The translations under genes and the position numbers were made by a program. Shown here one piece after another: positions 1 through 10,995 of a DNA stretch of 64,000 nt. The stretch's first letter is position 1. Each line of letters starts with the position of its first letter. The DNA comes from Botrytis cinerea B05.10 (taxonomy: Eukaryota; Ascomycota; Leotiomycetes; Helotiales; Sclerotiniaceae): assembly GCF_000143535.2 (NCBI RefSeq), contig NC_037311.1, positions 992,001 through 1,056,000 of the forward strand. Reading direction: 5' to 3'. The notes under the pieces were generated by a model. The model ran no database searches. It saw nothing but the letters and a program-made list of their open reading frames with translations, and was not told the DNA's origin.

Positions 1-261
1 GATAAGATGTTTCTTACTTGCGGAGAGCCTTGATTTGCTCAATCTTCTCTGGAAGTTGCTCGGCGAAACGCTCCTTCAAAGTCTAGAAAGAAGAGTAGTC
101 AGTAAAGCTGGTTTGTGCCGCATGGAGAAAGGTTTTGAATATACCTGAGTCTTCGATGAATAGCATCGCAAGCCATTGAAGGCGGCGGATTTAGCACCGA
201 AAGTTGGAGCTCTCATTGATGCTCTAAGAGCAGTTTGACCAATACGAAGGGATGCCATCAT
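1..261 (-). CDS. Citrate synthase, mitochondrial (5' end only)
   Basis: Partial gene running off the left edge. Visible exons are 145-261 and 18-82, joined in phase across a 62-nt GT-AG intron; a second donor (GTAAGA) begins at 17. The N-terminus starts MMASLRIGQTALRAS, is rich in Arg, Ala and Ser without acidic residues, and passes through RCYSSKTQ, a typical matrix presequence with cleavage region. It continues TLKERFAEQLPEKIEQIKALRK, the characteristic start of mature fungal citrate synthase, the first TCA-cycle enzyme (oxaloacetate plus acetyl-CoA to citrate). Two adjacent ATGs (261 and 258) could serve as start. It is divergent from the Nrd1-like gene across about 1.3 kb. The catalytic part lies outside the window, so the call rests on the presequence and the first 22 mature residues. 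Confidence 0.8.
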
Positions 262-1588
262 GAGAGATGTGTAGTAATTCCAGTAGAAATGCAAAAATGT
301 AGGTATGATAGAATAGAAATTTAAGAACAGATTCCGGCTCGTGGACGGAAAAAATGGTCGGAGACCCGCTAGCGTTGAGGCCGACCAATGCACCAATGCA
401 CGCAGAAAGCTTCCCCTACCTCAACTACGTCAACCTTGGTATTTGATAAACGCGAGTTATCCCGAGAATGTAAGACGGAAATCCCCACAGATTTCAATAA
501 TTGTATTATTTCAATTGGTTAAGCCAAGGAACAGCGTTGATTGCTTTTCTCCAGTCAACTGGGGATCTGGTTTATTGTATAGATATGGCGGGGCGAAATT
601 AACAAAGTACTACGTTGTGCCAATACATGTACAAGTAGGCACAGTAGATACGGGCGGCTCGAGGGCGGCTATGTTCTACACCCAGGCAATACCCGATCGG
701 TAACTCCCCGCCAGTTCTCAAGTCTTTTGTGCCCTTTGCACCGGTGCCGGCGAGAGAGGGCGGCAATTGATTCATAATGCACGTCAAGTATAATGAATCG
801 ATATGTTGACAAGCTAGTTAACAGATTCACCATTCAATTAGCTAATTCATATTTCTTCTTCCACACTTAATTAGGTAAGCCACCTTGTCTTCAATCTGTT
901 GTTTTTCTGGCCTTCCATCCAACCAATGGAAGAATTCGCTCTGGGTTGTTTTGTCTTGCTTTTCACACCCTTCCTCCCACTTAGCCAATCAGGTGTTCCA
1001 TTCGCCCTCATTGCCTCGGGGAAAGTGAAACAAGAAATGAGATTCTCTCAAAGGAATCGTAATCTGATAAATGGATAATTTCGTGTCCTGCACGTGACAG
1101 TACAGCTGATGGATGACTAACTAGCGTCGTAAAAATCAAGACCTTGCCTTTTACCTCAATGACTGGTCGAATGATCGAAGCTACTACACATAAGCCCCAA
1201 CCTTTTTCAACTCGGACAACTTCGACAACTTCAACATCTTCGAACTTCCCTTAACTCATTTAATCTCCATCTACTTGAACCCGAGGTAAAGCAAAGTAAT
1301 CAAATTCTCGTTACATTCGTAGCGACTTCTACCTTCTGCCACAACTCTCTCCAAAATATTATCGGAGTTCATAAGAGCTCTAGACTTTACGTGACGGTCG
1401 CAGATCCGTAGTCGCGATAGATTCGTTCATCAAATTTTCATCGTAGCCCATAATCTGGAATCGAGCTGGTGAAAAGTCAAATCATAGAGAGTAATCTAGA
1501 TTTAATTGTCACCTCGTCGATATCAATTCGTCGCGTTGATTTGAAGAACTGAGTCCATATCTTCAGTGGTTGGGAAGTCATATTCATT
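262..1588. other. Divergent intergenic region, no gene seen
   Basis: Shared upstream region of the citrate synthase and Nrd1-like genes. Open frames here (for example 341-703) are short and lack family-like composition. The last 400 bases before 1589 are CT/TC-rich, consistent with a long fungal 5' leader. No RNA gene or repeat recognised. Confidence 0.6.
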
Positions 1589-4236
1589 ATGTCTTCCGCC
1601 GTAGCAGAATTAGAAGCCGGCCTTCAAGCCATGGTACAATTAAAACCTCCTGGTGTATCAGGATCTCGAATTCAAGGCCTTACAAACCTCTGCACTCAAA
1701 ATATCCAGGTATGCGATAATCTCATGTTCTCCTGCTCCCATTGCCACCGTCGCCGCGTCTTTCCCCATCTCCCTCCTTGCCTGCGAGCTCTCACTAACAT
1801 CTCATCCTCTCTGCAGCAAGAATCCGCTCTGGTTCAGAAATTATATGTTCACTTTAAAAAGACACCTGGCACCCACAAGCTTGGCACCCTCTACGTCGTA
1901 GACTCTGTAACTCGAAAATGGACCGAACAAGCCAAACTTGCTCAACAAACCATAAATAGTTCTGCCCCGGATGGCACATATGCTGCTGGTGTACATAAAG
2001 TAAAGGAATTGCTCCCCGCTTTTATGAACGACATAATCCAATCTGCTCCCGATGATCAAAAGGTACGCCCAGTATATTCAAAATGCTCGAACTGAGTAGT
2101 TTCCAGCATAGCCATGTTCTATGTCTGCGTGAAAATTTGCTTCCAAGATATCATATATGTTCCTCAACCGAGATATCATTGTGCACCTTCTCTATATTTA
2201 CCAATCCTCCAAATGAATTCCTACTTACTTGACATCTGTTGTTTTTTGTAGGACAAGATTAAAAAACTAGTTGATATTTGGGAAAAGGGACAAACCTTCC
2301 CTGCGCAAATGTTGAATGGATTCAAAGACAAGTTGAATGCTGGTAAGATTATCACATAAAATCCCGAGAGAAAACAATGTTGTGCATATCTAACCATAAT
2401 GTCACCGGCCATGTAGAATCTACAACACCTCCAGGAAGTCCTCCAAAAGATCTTCAAGGAGCCTTAGGTTTACAGCCATCTTCAGCAACTTCGACTATGG
2501 CACCTCCACAACAAGTTTCCGTTCCCCCTAACACATCTTCGATTTTAGCAGCTCTCGCAAACATGTCAAATACTGCCCGTCAAAATGCTACACCTACGCC
2601 GGTTGCTTCTACCCCACCTGTTAATTCATACAATGTATCACATGCGCAGCATAATCCCATTCAACCACCTCAAGCAGTAACCCAAAGCTTGCCATTTTCA
2701 GTTGCTCCTCAACCTGTAAATGCCCCGGCTACTTCGATGCCTGCTTATGGTCAGAGTCCAAGTAATGGAATGCCGAACTTTGCCAGTAATCCAAGTCCTT
2801 TCCCAGGTGCAGCACCAATGAATCCTCCCGGTAATCTCGATCCAGCTACGCAACAACAGGTAGCTTTAATCAAGGCACTTGCAGCTACTGGTGTTCCAGC
2901 TGAGCAAATTGCTGGTATCTTAGCAGCCATGGGTAACCAAGGAGCTGCAGCCGCTGCACCACCTCCATTTGCTCAAAATCAAAATACTCATGCTCAAAAT
3001 AATTGGAGTGTCAGAGATGATGCACGTGACCGAAATGGTTTCCACGATTCTATGAGATCACCACCTGGACGTTACCGTCGTCGTTCTAGATCCCCATCTC
3101 CTCAACGTGGCTGGGGTGGTCGTGATTCTCCAACTGCTCGCCGTCGTGATGATTTTGATAGGGAATCTCCAGCACGTATGAGAGGTTCTGAGGATCGCGG
3201 TAGAGGTGGACGCGGCCGAGGTAATGATTACCGCCAACGTAGCCCCCAACGCCGTCGCAGCAATACACCTCCCAGAACAAACACCAGTGGACCCAAGTGG
3301 GTTGGACACGACGCTTCGATTGGTAAAGGAAACATTAAAGGTAATTCATCAATTTGTCTGCATTCATGTTTGAATTTATTCTAACAAAACTTACAGTTCT
3401 CAGTCGCACTTTGTTTGTTGGTGGAGTTACGTAAGTCAAACCCCTTGGTTCTTGATCATTCAAATTGTCCTTTTCGAAAGTTTATCGTTTATACTGACTT
3501 TCTATAGTTCTTCTGAGCATGAATTGAAGGGACTCTTCAATCAATATGGTGATGTGCAAACTTGCATTGTTAACAAAGAAAAGCGCCACGCTTTCGTCAA
3601 GATGGTCAGTCGTGAGCATGCTGTTAAAGCTAAAGAGGCCATGGAAAAGAACAGAAGTCCCGATTCTTCATTGAGAGTATGTACATTAAATATAAATACC
3701 TTCCACACTCAAACTGATTGCTAACTCTTCAATTCTAGACTCGTTGGGGTGTTGGCTTCGGACCACGTGATTGCAGTGATTATCAAACAGGTATCAGCAT
3801 CATTCCGATTAGCAAACTCACGGATGCCGACCGAAAGTGGATGCTTAATGCAGAATTTGGTGGCAGTGGTGGCCAAGAAATTGAACCTGGTATGGTTGTC
3901 GAAGAGCCTGATATTGAAATTGGTCAAGGTGTTTCGTCTAAGGCAATTAGCCGTCGCATGCAAACCGACAGCGGTGGTAAGAATGGTCCAAAATCTGGCG
4001 CTCGTGATTACGAGGAGGATGAGAGACCTCGTTATCGTCGTGATCGAGATGACCGTCGGGATGACCATCGGGACGAAGGTCACAAATTCCCTGCCAATAC
4101 AGTTCCTCCGGTTATGCCCCCATTCCCATTGGGCTCATTCCCTTATCCTCTCCCAACACTTCCTAATGGTATGCCAATGTTTCCCCCAGGATTCACTTTC
4201 CCAGGCGCACCTCCACCACCTCCACCAGGAACATAG
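1589..4236 (+). CDS. Nrd1/Seb1-like CID-RRM RNA-binding transcription termination factor
   Basis: Seven exons reconstruct in phase: 1589-1708, 1817-2062, 2252-2342, 2417-3340, 3397-3430, 3508-3676, 3739-4236, giving 693 aa. Residues about 1-152 form a CTD-interaction domain (LVQKLYVHFKKTP, LYVVDSVTRKW, KIKKLVDIWEKG), which binds the phosphorylated RNA polymerase II tail. A Pro/Gln/Ala-rich linker follows, then an Arg/Ser-rich block (about 366-455, RYRRRSRSPSPQRGW). An RRM spans about 461-528 with RNP2 TLFVGG and RNP1 KRHAFVKM, followed by TRWGVGFGPRDC, the extended RRM fold of this family. The C-terminus is Arg/Asp-rich then Pro-rich. In yeasts such proteins couple Pol II to termination of noncoding RNAs (Nrd1) or poly(A)-site termination and heterochromatin (Seb1). 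Which of the two roles applies cannot be told from sequence. A 34-nt exon (3397-3430) encodes the first RRM strand. Confidence 0.9.
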
Positions 4237-5389
4237 TTCATGTTACATATTGAACTTCATGACGTTGGCCTTTCGCACAACAATCCCCTTGACGGTTTAC
4301 TTCACACAATTCATATCACGCATTTCTGTGGCGTTTGGGCGTACAAGATACCTCGATCATGGCTCTGGTTTGCCACCTCGAAAAAAAAAACTTTGGGTTT
4401 TAAATTCATGAGCAAACAGGATCACTATAGTAATCAGCAAGTTAGGGAAATGCATCATTTGGGTGACCGACACGTCACAGATGTACACTTCTTGCGTTTA
4501 TTGTTTTCTTCTTCTTTCTCAAATGCGTAGCTAGCTTGCTGCCTTTTTCTGATATGTACTTAATACGAATACCCAAATTTATGAATACTTTTATGTGCTA
4601 TATTGATTTAATGAAAGAGCCTGTGAAATTCTAGGCCAATGAGCTAGCCTTGTAAAAGTTTGGTGAGCGGTAGGGACGGCGGAGCCCTTACGTTCTGAAA
4701 TATCTGCGCCGGTGGTATATAACATGAGACTAGCTTTCCTAATTACGACTCATCAAACAGACAGCAGCGAACAACCAAAGCAATGAATAACAAATGAACT
4801 GCTCGGCTGTTGCGTGTATCCTCAGTGGTTAATACGACCCAACGCAGATAGTCTCCTGTACGGGCGAGGAACATCAGTGCCTGTTTCTTATATTCTTACC
4901 ATTTGTATGTTTTCGCTATCGAGAATTTTGTGGTTATTACTCTCAGCAGAGTACGGTCGACATAGCAGTGATGAGTGTTTGTTGTTGTCACTGCTATCTT
5001 ATTACTTTATCGATTATCTCATTGAAGATTGGATCTCATTCATTTCGCTCGTTCCCTCGGCCTTGGCCTTGGGACTAGAAAGGTAGTCTAGTATTTGATA
5101 GGGTTTATCCGTCCATCCCTGTCCTTGTTTTGTTCATATTGTTCATATAAGTTTTTGAAAATGAGACATGGAGGAGGGGTGGAGGAAGGGGGAGTTGAAA
5201 TCTCGACACTCCGCTCTCGAAATTTGGAGTCAATGTGGCAATCACACACGAGAGGAGATAGATGGGATCCAACGATTATAATATGACTTGAGAATAGTAG
5301 GAATAATACCACTTCTGCTGATGCCGTCAAGTTTTTGGGATGTTTAATTGCATGATCAGAAGAGAAGTAGTCTGTTGTGTAGAGCAGGG
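4237..5389. other. Intergenic, no gene seen
   Basis: Downstream region of the Nrd1-like gene. Short open frames at 4240-4530, 4814-5086 and 5095-5286 have no recognisable domain, start context or splice continuation, so none is called. The first 300 bases are probably 3' untranslated sequence. Confidence 0.5.
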
Positions 5390-5610
5390 TAAGTCAACCA
5401 CTCTATTTTCTGGCCACCCTTGTTTTGGACCACACTTTTACATCAAAAGTCGCATTTTTGACCTATCAATATCTCACTCAAAATTTAATATAATAAATCT
5501 ATATATCGATATTAAATTTTGAGTGAGATATTGATAGGCCAAAAATGCGACTTTTGATATAAAAGTGTGGTCCAAAACAAGGGTGGCCAGAAAATAGAGT
5601 GGTTGACTTA
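5390..5610. mobile_element. Foldback MITE with TA ends (Fot1/pogo-like termini)
   Basis: A 221-bp near-perfect inverted repeat. About 103 bases on the left match the reverse complement of the right arm with only two mismatches (ACATC/ATATC and TTGACC/TTGGCC), both transitions. The outermost bases are TA on each side, so it reads TA-AGTCAACCACTC...GAGTGGTTGACT-TA. That fits a Tc1/mariner-superfamily TA target duplication around termini beginning AGTCAACC, which resemble fungal Fot1/pogo ends as I remember them. It encodes nothing; the open frames across it are palindrome shadows. The high arm identity implies recent insertion or frequent gene conversion. Confidence 0.75.
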
Positions 5611-5616
5611 TCCAAT

Positions 5617-5639
5617 AGTCCGGACTGCAGTCCAACAAT
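5617..5639 (+). repeat. 23-bp direct repeat, copy 1
   Basis: The sequence AGTCCGGACTGCAGTCCAAC plus AAT occurs here and at 7380-7402 in the same orientation. It contains two overlapping palindromes (AGTCCGGACT and GGACTGCAGTCC). The copies bracket the decayed gene at 5907-7137 and both are followed by AT-rich sequence containing CAATTGGA motifs. Confidence 0.75.
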
Positions 5640-5906
5640 ATAAGATTTTGAATGTCCAAAAGCAATTGGAGATCTGAAAATGGTTCAATGTTCCAATCAA
5701 ATTCAATATCTCAAATAATTTGAACGTTTCAATTGGTTTGAAGATTTGATAATCTTTATTATTGAATTATTGAGTACCGTGGTATAGTATGGTACATATA
5801 AAATGACAGGAATACTACACTCAAGAGAGAGAAAGACCAACAGTATTTGAGCGTAACTAATCATAAATAGCAACTGAGTTAGATCTGGTAATCCAAGCGA
5901 TTTTCT

Positions 5907-7137
5907 TCATTCCTTTTCTGCAGCAGTAGCTTTCTTCTTTACTTCCGTTAATGCTAAAGATGCTTTTCTATCCTCCACACTCATACTTTTTATTGTTGCA
6001 GCTGTCTTTACAATCTTCTTCTGCATATCTTCCTTCGACTTCTTAGCCCAAGTAGCCTTAGCCCAAGTAGCCTTAGCCCAAGTAGCCTTAGTCCAAGTAG
6101 CCTTAGTCCTCAGATGTTGTGACAATTTCTCTTCCTCAGATTTGTTTGCTTTAGCATCAACCATTTTCTTCACTGACTTCGCCCTTTTATAGCTACAGTC
6201 TCAGCTCTGCGCTTCCGAGTTACTAATTTTTCCTCCTCTGGTTGTGCGACAACAACAAGCGGAAGGATTGAGGAAGAAAAGAAGGGTGGGATGGGAGGGG
6301 GGTGGTGGTTGTGAGGAGGCGGCGGCGGCGGCGGGCGGCCGGGCGGGAGGGGGGGAGGGGGGGGAGGGCAGAATGGGAAAGAAATGGTGTTCGACCTGCC
6401 AACCAAGCCTTTTGCATCTCAATAGGAGCTCGTCTTTCCTCCTCGGTTTTGGCAGCTACTGTTGCTCGGTATCGTTCGCCTTGTCTTCGCTTTATTTCTG
6501 GTAGACGTCCATTTTTCACAAACCTCTCCTTCCTCGTGGCCCTCTGCTTTTCCGTAATTATCGCTCTCTCCTCTGCACTCTTATTCCACCAAGCATATGC
6601 CTGCTCTCCCACACGTAGCCATCCCTGCTTGATTTCCTCTTTTTCTCGATTTCCGCTCGCCTTGCTTCCGATAATCTTTCCCATCCGACCCTCCTTGCCT
6701 TCCTTAATGCTTCCGCTTGTTTCTGTCATACAACCAGCATTTCCTCCTTGTCTTTCTTTGCGATTTCTGACATGACTGTCCGCTTGTAGACAAGCTGCTT
6801 GGCCTCCTTATTGTCTTTCCTGTGGCTAATTTGGACAGGTATTTCATGTGTGACTGCAATATCTTCTATGATCTTCATATTGTAATCGAAACGTTCGTTT
6901 GAACACCATCTTATAAGGTATCCCGGGCGATCCAAACAATATGCGGAGCGCTAGAGACTACATATTAGATTTCTTCCAAAAATCAATTTAATTTCTAGAC
7001 AGTAATACATACCTCGACTCCATTTGTCTTGAAGATATATCTGTTCTTATTCGATTCGTATACCTCAGTGAATTTATTGACAAACCACTCTTTAACGACT
7101 CGTTCGAATAAAACCACTGGGCAATCGTGGTTATTTA
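5907..7137 (-). pseudogene. Decayed gene for a Lys/Glu/Arg-rich charged protein
   Basis: Unrecognised. Reading leftwards, an exon (about 7019-7137) encodes CPVVLFERVVKEWF...YIFKTNGVE. It splices (GTATGT at 7013 to CTCTAG ending 6953) in phase to RSAYCLDRPGYLIRWCSNERFDYN and a charged stretch ending KKDKEEMLVV at a TGA (about 6726). Beyond the stop, two frames both carry long charged, coiled-coil-like sequence (one has WWNKSAEERAIITEKQRATRKERF), so a frameshift is likely. The tail (5907-6173) contains a TWAKA repeat from a 15-bp tandem repeat at 6046-6108. A G-rich tract at 6296-6370 interrupts it. Because I could not restore one frame I call it degenerate; untraced introns are the alternative. 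It lies between 23-bp direct repeats at 5617 and 7380, so a mobile-element origin is possible. Confidence 0.45.
6296..6370 (+). repeat. G-rich purine tract with GGC repeats
   Basis: About 75 bases almost without A or T, including five GGC units and runs of seven and eight G. It stands out sharply from the AT-rich surroundings and could form G-quadruplexes. On the minus strand it translates to Pro/Arg-rich low-complexity sequence. Confidence 0.6.
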
Positions 7138-7379
7138 AAAATCTATACGATAATTGAAGATGAGAGGGAAGATGTCAGTCTCCATGCCCGCGGCAGGGTG
7201 TTCAATAGTCCGTGTGACGAACTGGAAACTGGAGAAAAGGTAGTATCGTAGAATTTGTAGTTATTGATGAAGATCTAAAAGGGAAGTTGGAAGCTTCGCT
7301 CCTAACTTATACTTGGAAAGACTAGCTAGTATGGCTAGTATATTCGGTCACGTGTCTCATAAGGCACGTGCGCCATCAC

Positions 7380-7402
7380 AGTCCGGACTGCAGTCCAACA
7401 AT
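7380..7402 (+). repeat. 23-bp direct repeat, copy 2
   Basis: Identical to 5617-5639 in sequence and orientation. It is followed directly by the 18-bp minisatellite. Confidence 0.75.
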
Positions 7403-7413
7403 GAAAGTTATCA

Positions 7414-7655
7414 AATCTCCAAACCAATTGGAATATTCAAATCAATTAGAATATTTAAATCAATTGGAATATTTAAATCAATTGGAATATTTAAATCATT
7501 TGAGATATTCAAATCATTTGAGATATTCAAATCATTTGAGATATTCAAATCATTTGAGATATTCAAATCAATTAGAATATTTAAATCAATTGGAATATTT
7601 AAATCATTTGAGATATTTAAATCAATTGATATATTCAAATTAATTGGAATATTTA
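7414..7655 (+). repeat. 18-bp minisatellite, about 13 copies
   Basis: Tandem units of the form CAATTGGAATATTTAAAT and CATTTGAGATATTCAAAT. The period of 18 keeps three frames open (Phe-Lys-Ser-Ile-Gly-Ile repeats and others), which explains the long open frames here; they are not called as genes. A four-copy version of the same unit lies at about 16035-16105 inside the large foldback element. Confidence 0.85.
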
Positions 7656-7822
7656 AGCTAGTCGTCGGGGAAGAAGAATTTTTCAGACTGTGAATTCATA
7701 AAAGCTTTTTTTTTCTTTTTTCTTTTTTTCAAGATATATAAAATTTTATTTTTATTTCTTTAATCCTTATGAGGGCCAGCCTCCAGACCCCTGATCCTCG
7801 CTACGCTTGAGATTTAATTATA

Positions 7823-7954
<132 letters not shown>

Positions 7955-7989
7955 TTATAAACTTTAAAATCTTAAAATCTTATAATTCT

Positions 7990-8146
7990 CTTTTCTTTTC
8001 TAATTCTCTTATTCTCTTTTCTAATTCTCTCTCTAATTCTCTCTTTTATTCTCTTTTTTATTCTCTTCTTTTATTCTCTTCTTTTATTCTTTTCTTTTAT
8101 TCTTTTTTCTAATTCTCTTTTCTAATTCTCTTTCTTATTCTCTTTC
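7990..8146 (+). repeat. Pyrimidine-rich TTCTCTTTCTAA array, left arm
   Basis: Irregular repeats of TTCTCTTTTCTAA and TTATTCTCTTTT. The array resumes at 15546 after the retrotransposon and runs to about 15806. Its inverted counterpart (AGAGAATTAGAAA units) is at about 17590-17766. Confidence 0.85.
8142..8146 (+). repeat. Target-site duplication of the LTR element (left copy)
   Basis: CTTTC immediately precedes the 5' LTR and recurs at 15546-15550 immediately after the 3' LTR. A five-base duplication is the usual footprint of Ty3/Gypsy integrase. Because the target is itself a CTTTC-containing repeat, chance identity cannot be excluded. Confidence 0.75.
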
Positions 8147-8329
8147 TGTTACGGGACAAAACGTGACCGGCTCAATTAGGCACGTGACAGTGGACCTCTC
8201 GGGTCTACTGCGTGCCGAATGGGGCCCGCACACATATAAATTGTATAATTTGCATAGTTATAAAAAAGCAATGAAAAGTCTTGATGTCACAATATACTAA
8301 TTGATTCATTACTATTATTTATCCTAACA
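8147..8329 (+). repeat. 5' LTR (183 bp)
   Basis: Begins TGTTACG and ends CCTAACA, the TG...CA LTR boundaries. Its first half keeps C and G at about 30 positions where the 3' LTR has T or A. Its second half has lost them at about six positions where the 3' LTR keeps them. Confidence 0.9.
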
Positions 8330-9776
8330 ATTCTTTTTATTCTCTAAAAAAAGAAATAATCCATTAATTAATCTAAATAGTGAATTACCATCGATATTAT
8401 TATAGTTTTTATAAAAAGAATATCTAAAAGAGATAACGGAGAATTCCTTAGTATAACCCTAAGCTAATTAGAAGGAGATATTGAAGGGTTTTTTCAAAAT
8501 GATAATAACAAAAGTCAAGCAATGAAACAATAATGATTTATTAATGGAGATAATCAAAGCCTTCAAAAAATGATTATCGATATTCAAGTAATAGTATAAT
8601 AATAAATCGATATTGTAAATAGTTTAATTTAAGAAGAGATATTTAATAAAATAATAAAGGAAATGGAGAGAGTAAAACAAACTTATAAAAAGATTATAGA
8701 ATGCAATTTATATATTCTCCTTTTGGTTAATGATGATAGTGTTGTAGTTTTATTATTATCGATTTATTAGGTTATTGCATTCAATTAGAGGAAACTCTCA
8801 AAACTATAAAGACTAAAGAAATATGCAGGCGAGAATATTGGAAAGGCAAAGAACTTCTTCTTTTAGGTAGAGATTATATTTCGAAGCGATGATGGATATT
8901 ACTTTTTGATAAATGAAAAAAAGATCGACCATATTATCCAATACTTTGAAAAGCAGTTTCTATTGATATAGCATCGATACAAAAACGAATCAGCCAATAC
9001 CGGCCTAAGCTGGCTCGATTTCAAGGAATATATGTACAACTTTATTATAGATAAGGGGAATTGATAGCGATAAGCAATCCAGCGAATTATTTATACAAAA
9101 CAATAATTAAAGCAATCAGTAAATATATTTGTAAACTATTTGGAGAGTCTAAAGGAGGATATTGAGTTGAAGATGGATAATATTTGAAGAGAAAGGTTTT
9201 TTGTAGGATTACGCCTGTATATAATTAAAAGAATATTGAAGTCTTTATAACAATTGGAATTCAAAAGCGAATTAATAAAATAAACCTGTAGATTGGAAAA
9301 TATAGATAAACTTTATTATAAACAAAACATTGATAAATCACAAGGGTTCTGTAAGTGAACCTAATCATTTTAAAATTTATAATACTTATTAAAGCAAATC
9401 TGTTTCGAAGTCGGATAATAAACAAATATCGCTACAAAACCTTTAGAATTAATTTAAAAAAAGATTCAAAAAAATGAATTGGTCAATATCAAACCCGTTG
9501 TGATATTATATACAAACTATATAAAGAATATTATCTATTATAAATATCAACAAAAGAGATATTACATTTTCAACTACCGAAACCTTATTATATATTAATA
9601 TTATAAAAAAAGTTATAAATCTAAAGAATACTCAAGAACTATGTTACAGCCTTTCCGATAAGGAAACGTTTAAATCTAGTTGTTATTCTAAGTATTCTAT
9701 TAACATTGGGTCTTCAAATAAAAGAATATATTATCTTTATTATTATAATAATATTCCAATCAAAAAATAAACCAAT

Positions 9777-10040
9777 AGTGTTTCGATGCTTTATTAATTC
9801 AGGAGTACAAATCAATATCATTTAATAATTCAAATATATCGAATGGAATTGATTGCTTATTAAAAAAGAAACAGTTTTAATATTTGTGAATAATATTATA
9901 ATATTATTATATAATAATCATCAATTCTCTATCAAAATAAAAGATCAAAAGAAAGAGAAAAGAATCTTTATTTATAAGTTTATTGTTGTTGTATTAGATT
10001 TACCCAAAATCGATACTATATTTGGATTACCCTAACTATA
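9777..10040 (+). pseudogene. Retropepsin-like remnant of the LTR element
   Basis: The segment reads FRCFINSGVQINII followed by a stop and, after about 70 bases, a 60-codon open stretch ending LPKIDTIFGLP. The motif aligns with the (I/L)DSGA active site of Gypsy aspartic proteases with Asp changed to Asn, consistent with G-to-A decay. Not functional. Confidence 0.6.
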
Positions 10041-10419
10041 AGCAGTAAATCCAAATATCGATTAGAAATCGATATCTTTTTATTATCACCCTTTTTTTAA
10101 TAATTTCGAAATAATTTCTGTAAGCGAATTTTATAACGAAATGAAAAAGGGTATTTATATATATATTATATTATTAAAAATTTAGTTCTATTATTGTAAA
10201 GATAATAGGTATCATTGGGTATTTATATTCTTTATATTAAATATCCCCAAAGAATATTAAGAATATCAATAAGCCTTTTTCAAAAAAAAAAGCAATACTT
10301 TATTAGAATACTATTCAATAAAACATTGTATTGATTTCGAAGTTGATTCGAAACCTTTTTGGGGATTAATCTATTCTTTATTTAAAAAGGAATTAATAAT
10401 ATTAAAGAAATACTTAATA

Positions 10420-10995
10420 GAATATCAAAAAAAGGGATAGATAAGAAGATCCATTAGTTCGATAGAAGTATTAATTATATTTGTTTCTAAAAAAGGGAAA
10501 GGCTATTGGTTTTGTATTAACTACCGGGATTTAAATAGAATAACCAAAAAGGATCGAACCCCGCTATTCCTAATTAATAAGTCCTTAAATCGATTTCGAT
10601 AAGATATCGTTTTCATTAAATTGGATTTGCAAAATACCTATCATTATATTTGTATTAGGAAAGGCAATGAATGGAAGATGGTGTTTTGTATATGGTATAG
10701 GCAATTCGAATATTTAATTATATCATTCGGTCTAATCAATACTTCAACAACATTCTAAATATATATCAATCAAGTATTATTAGATTTGATAAATACTATA
10801 TATGTAATGTATCTAGATAATATCCTGATTTACTTTGAGGATAGAAAAAACTATATACAGAATATTTATAAGATTCTTGAATGCCTTATAGAATATAAGT
10901 TATTTACAAAACTAAAAAAATATATCTTTTATATTTATAAAATTGAATTTCTAAGATTTGTTGTTTCGGGAACGGGAATGATGATAGAATCTAGC
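10420..10995 (+). pseudogene. Reverse transcriptase remnant of the LTR element
   Basis: Fragments match the Ty3/Gypsy reverse transcriptase order: FVSKKGKGYWFCINYRDLNR, TKKDRTPLFLI, KLDLQNTYHYICIRKGNEWK, FEYLIISFGLIN and VMYLDNILIYF. The catalytic YLDD is YLDN, and stops interrupt the domain at several points. Both features fit C-to-T and G-to-A mutation. Confidence 0.85.

Noticed and set aside
4240..4530. Short frame after the Nrd1-like gene
   Set aside because: No domain, no splice partners; most likely 3' untranslated sequence.
5340..5665. Matching frames on both strands (MFNCMIRR... and MLLDIQNL...)
   Set aside because: Shadows of the palindromic MITE.
7313..7693. Open frames made of FKSIGI or YSNHLR repeats
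   Set aside because: Produced by an 18-bp minisatellite that is open in several frames on both strands.
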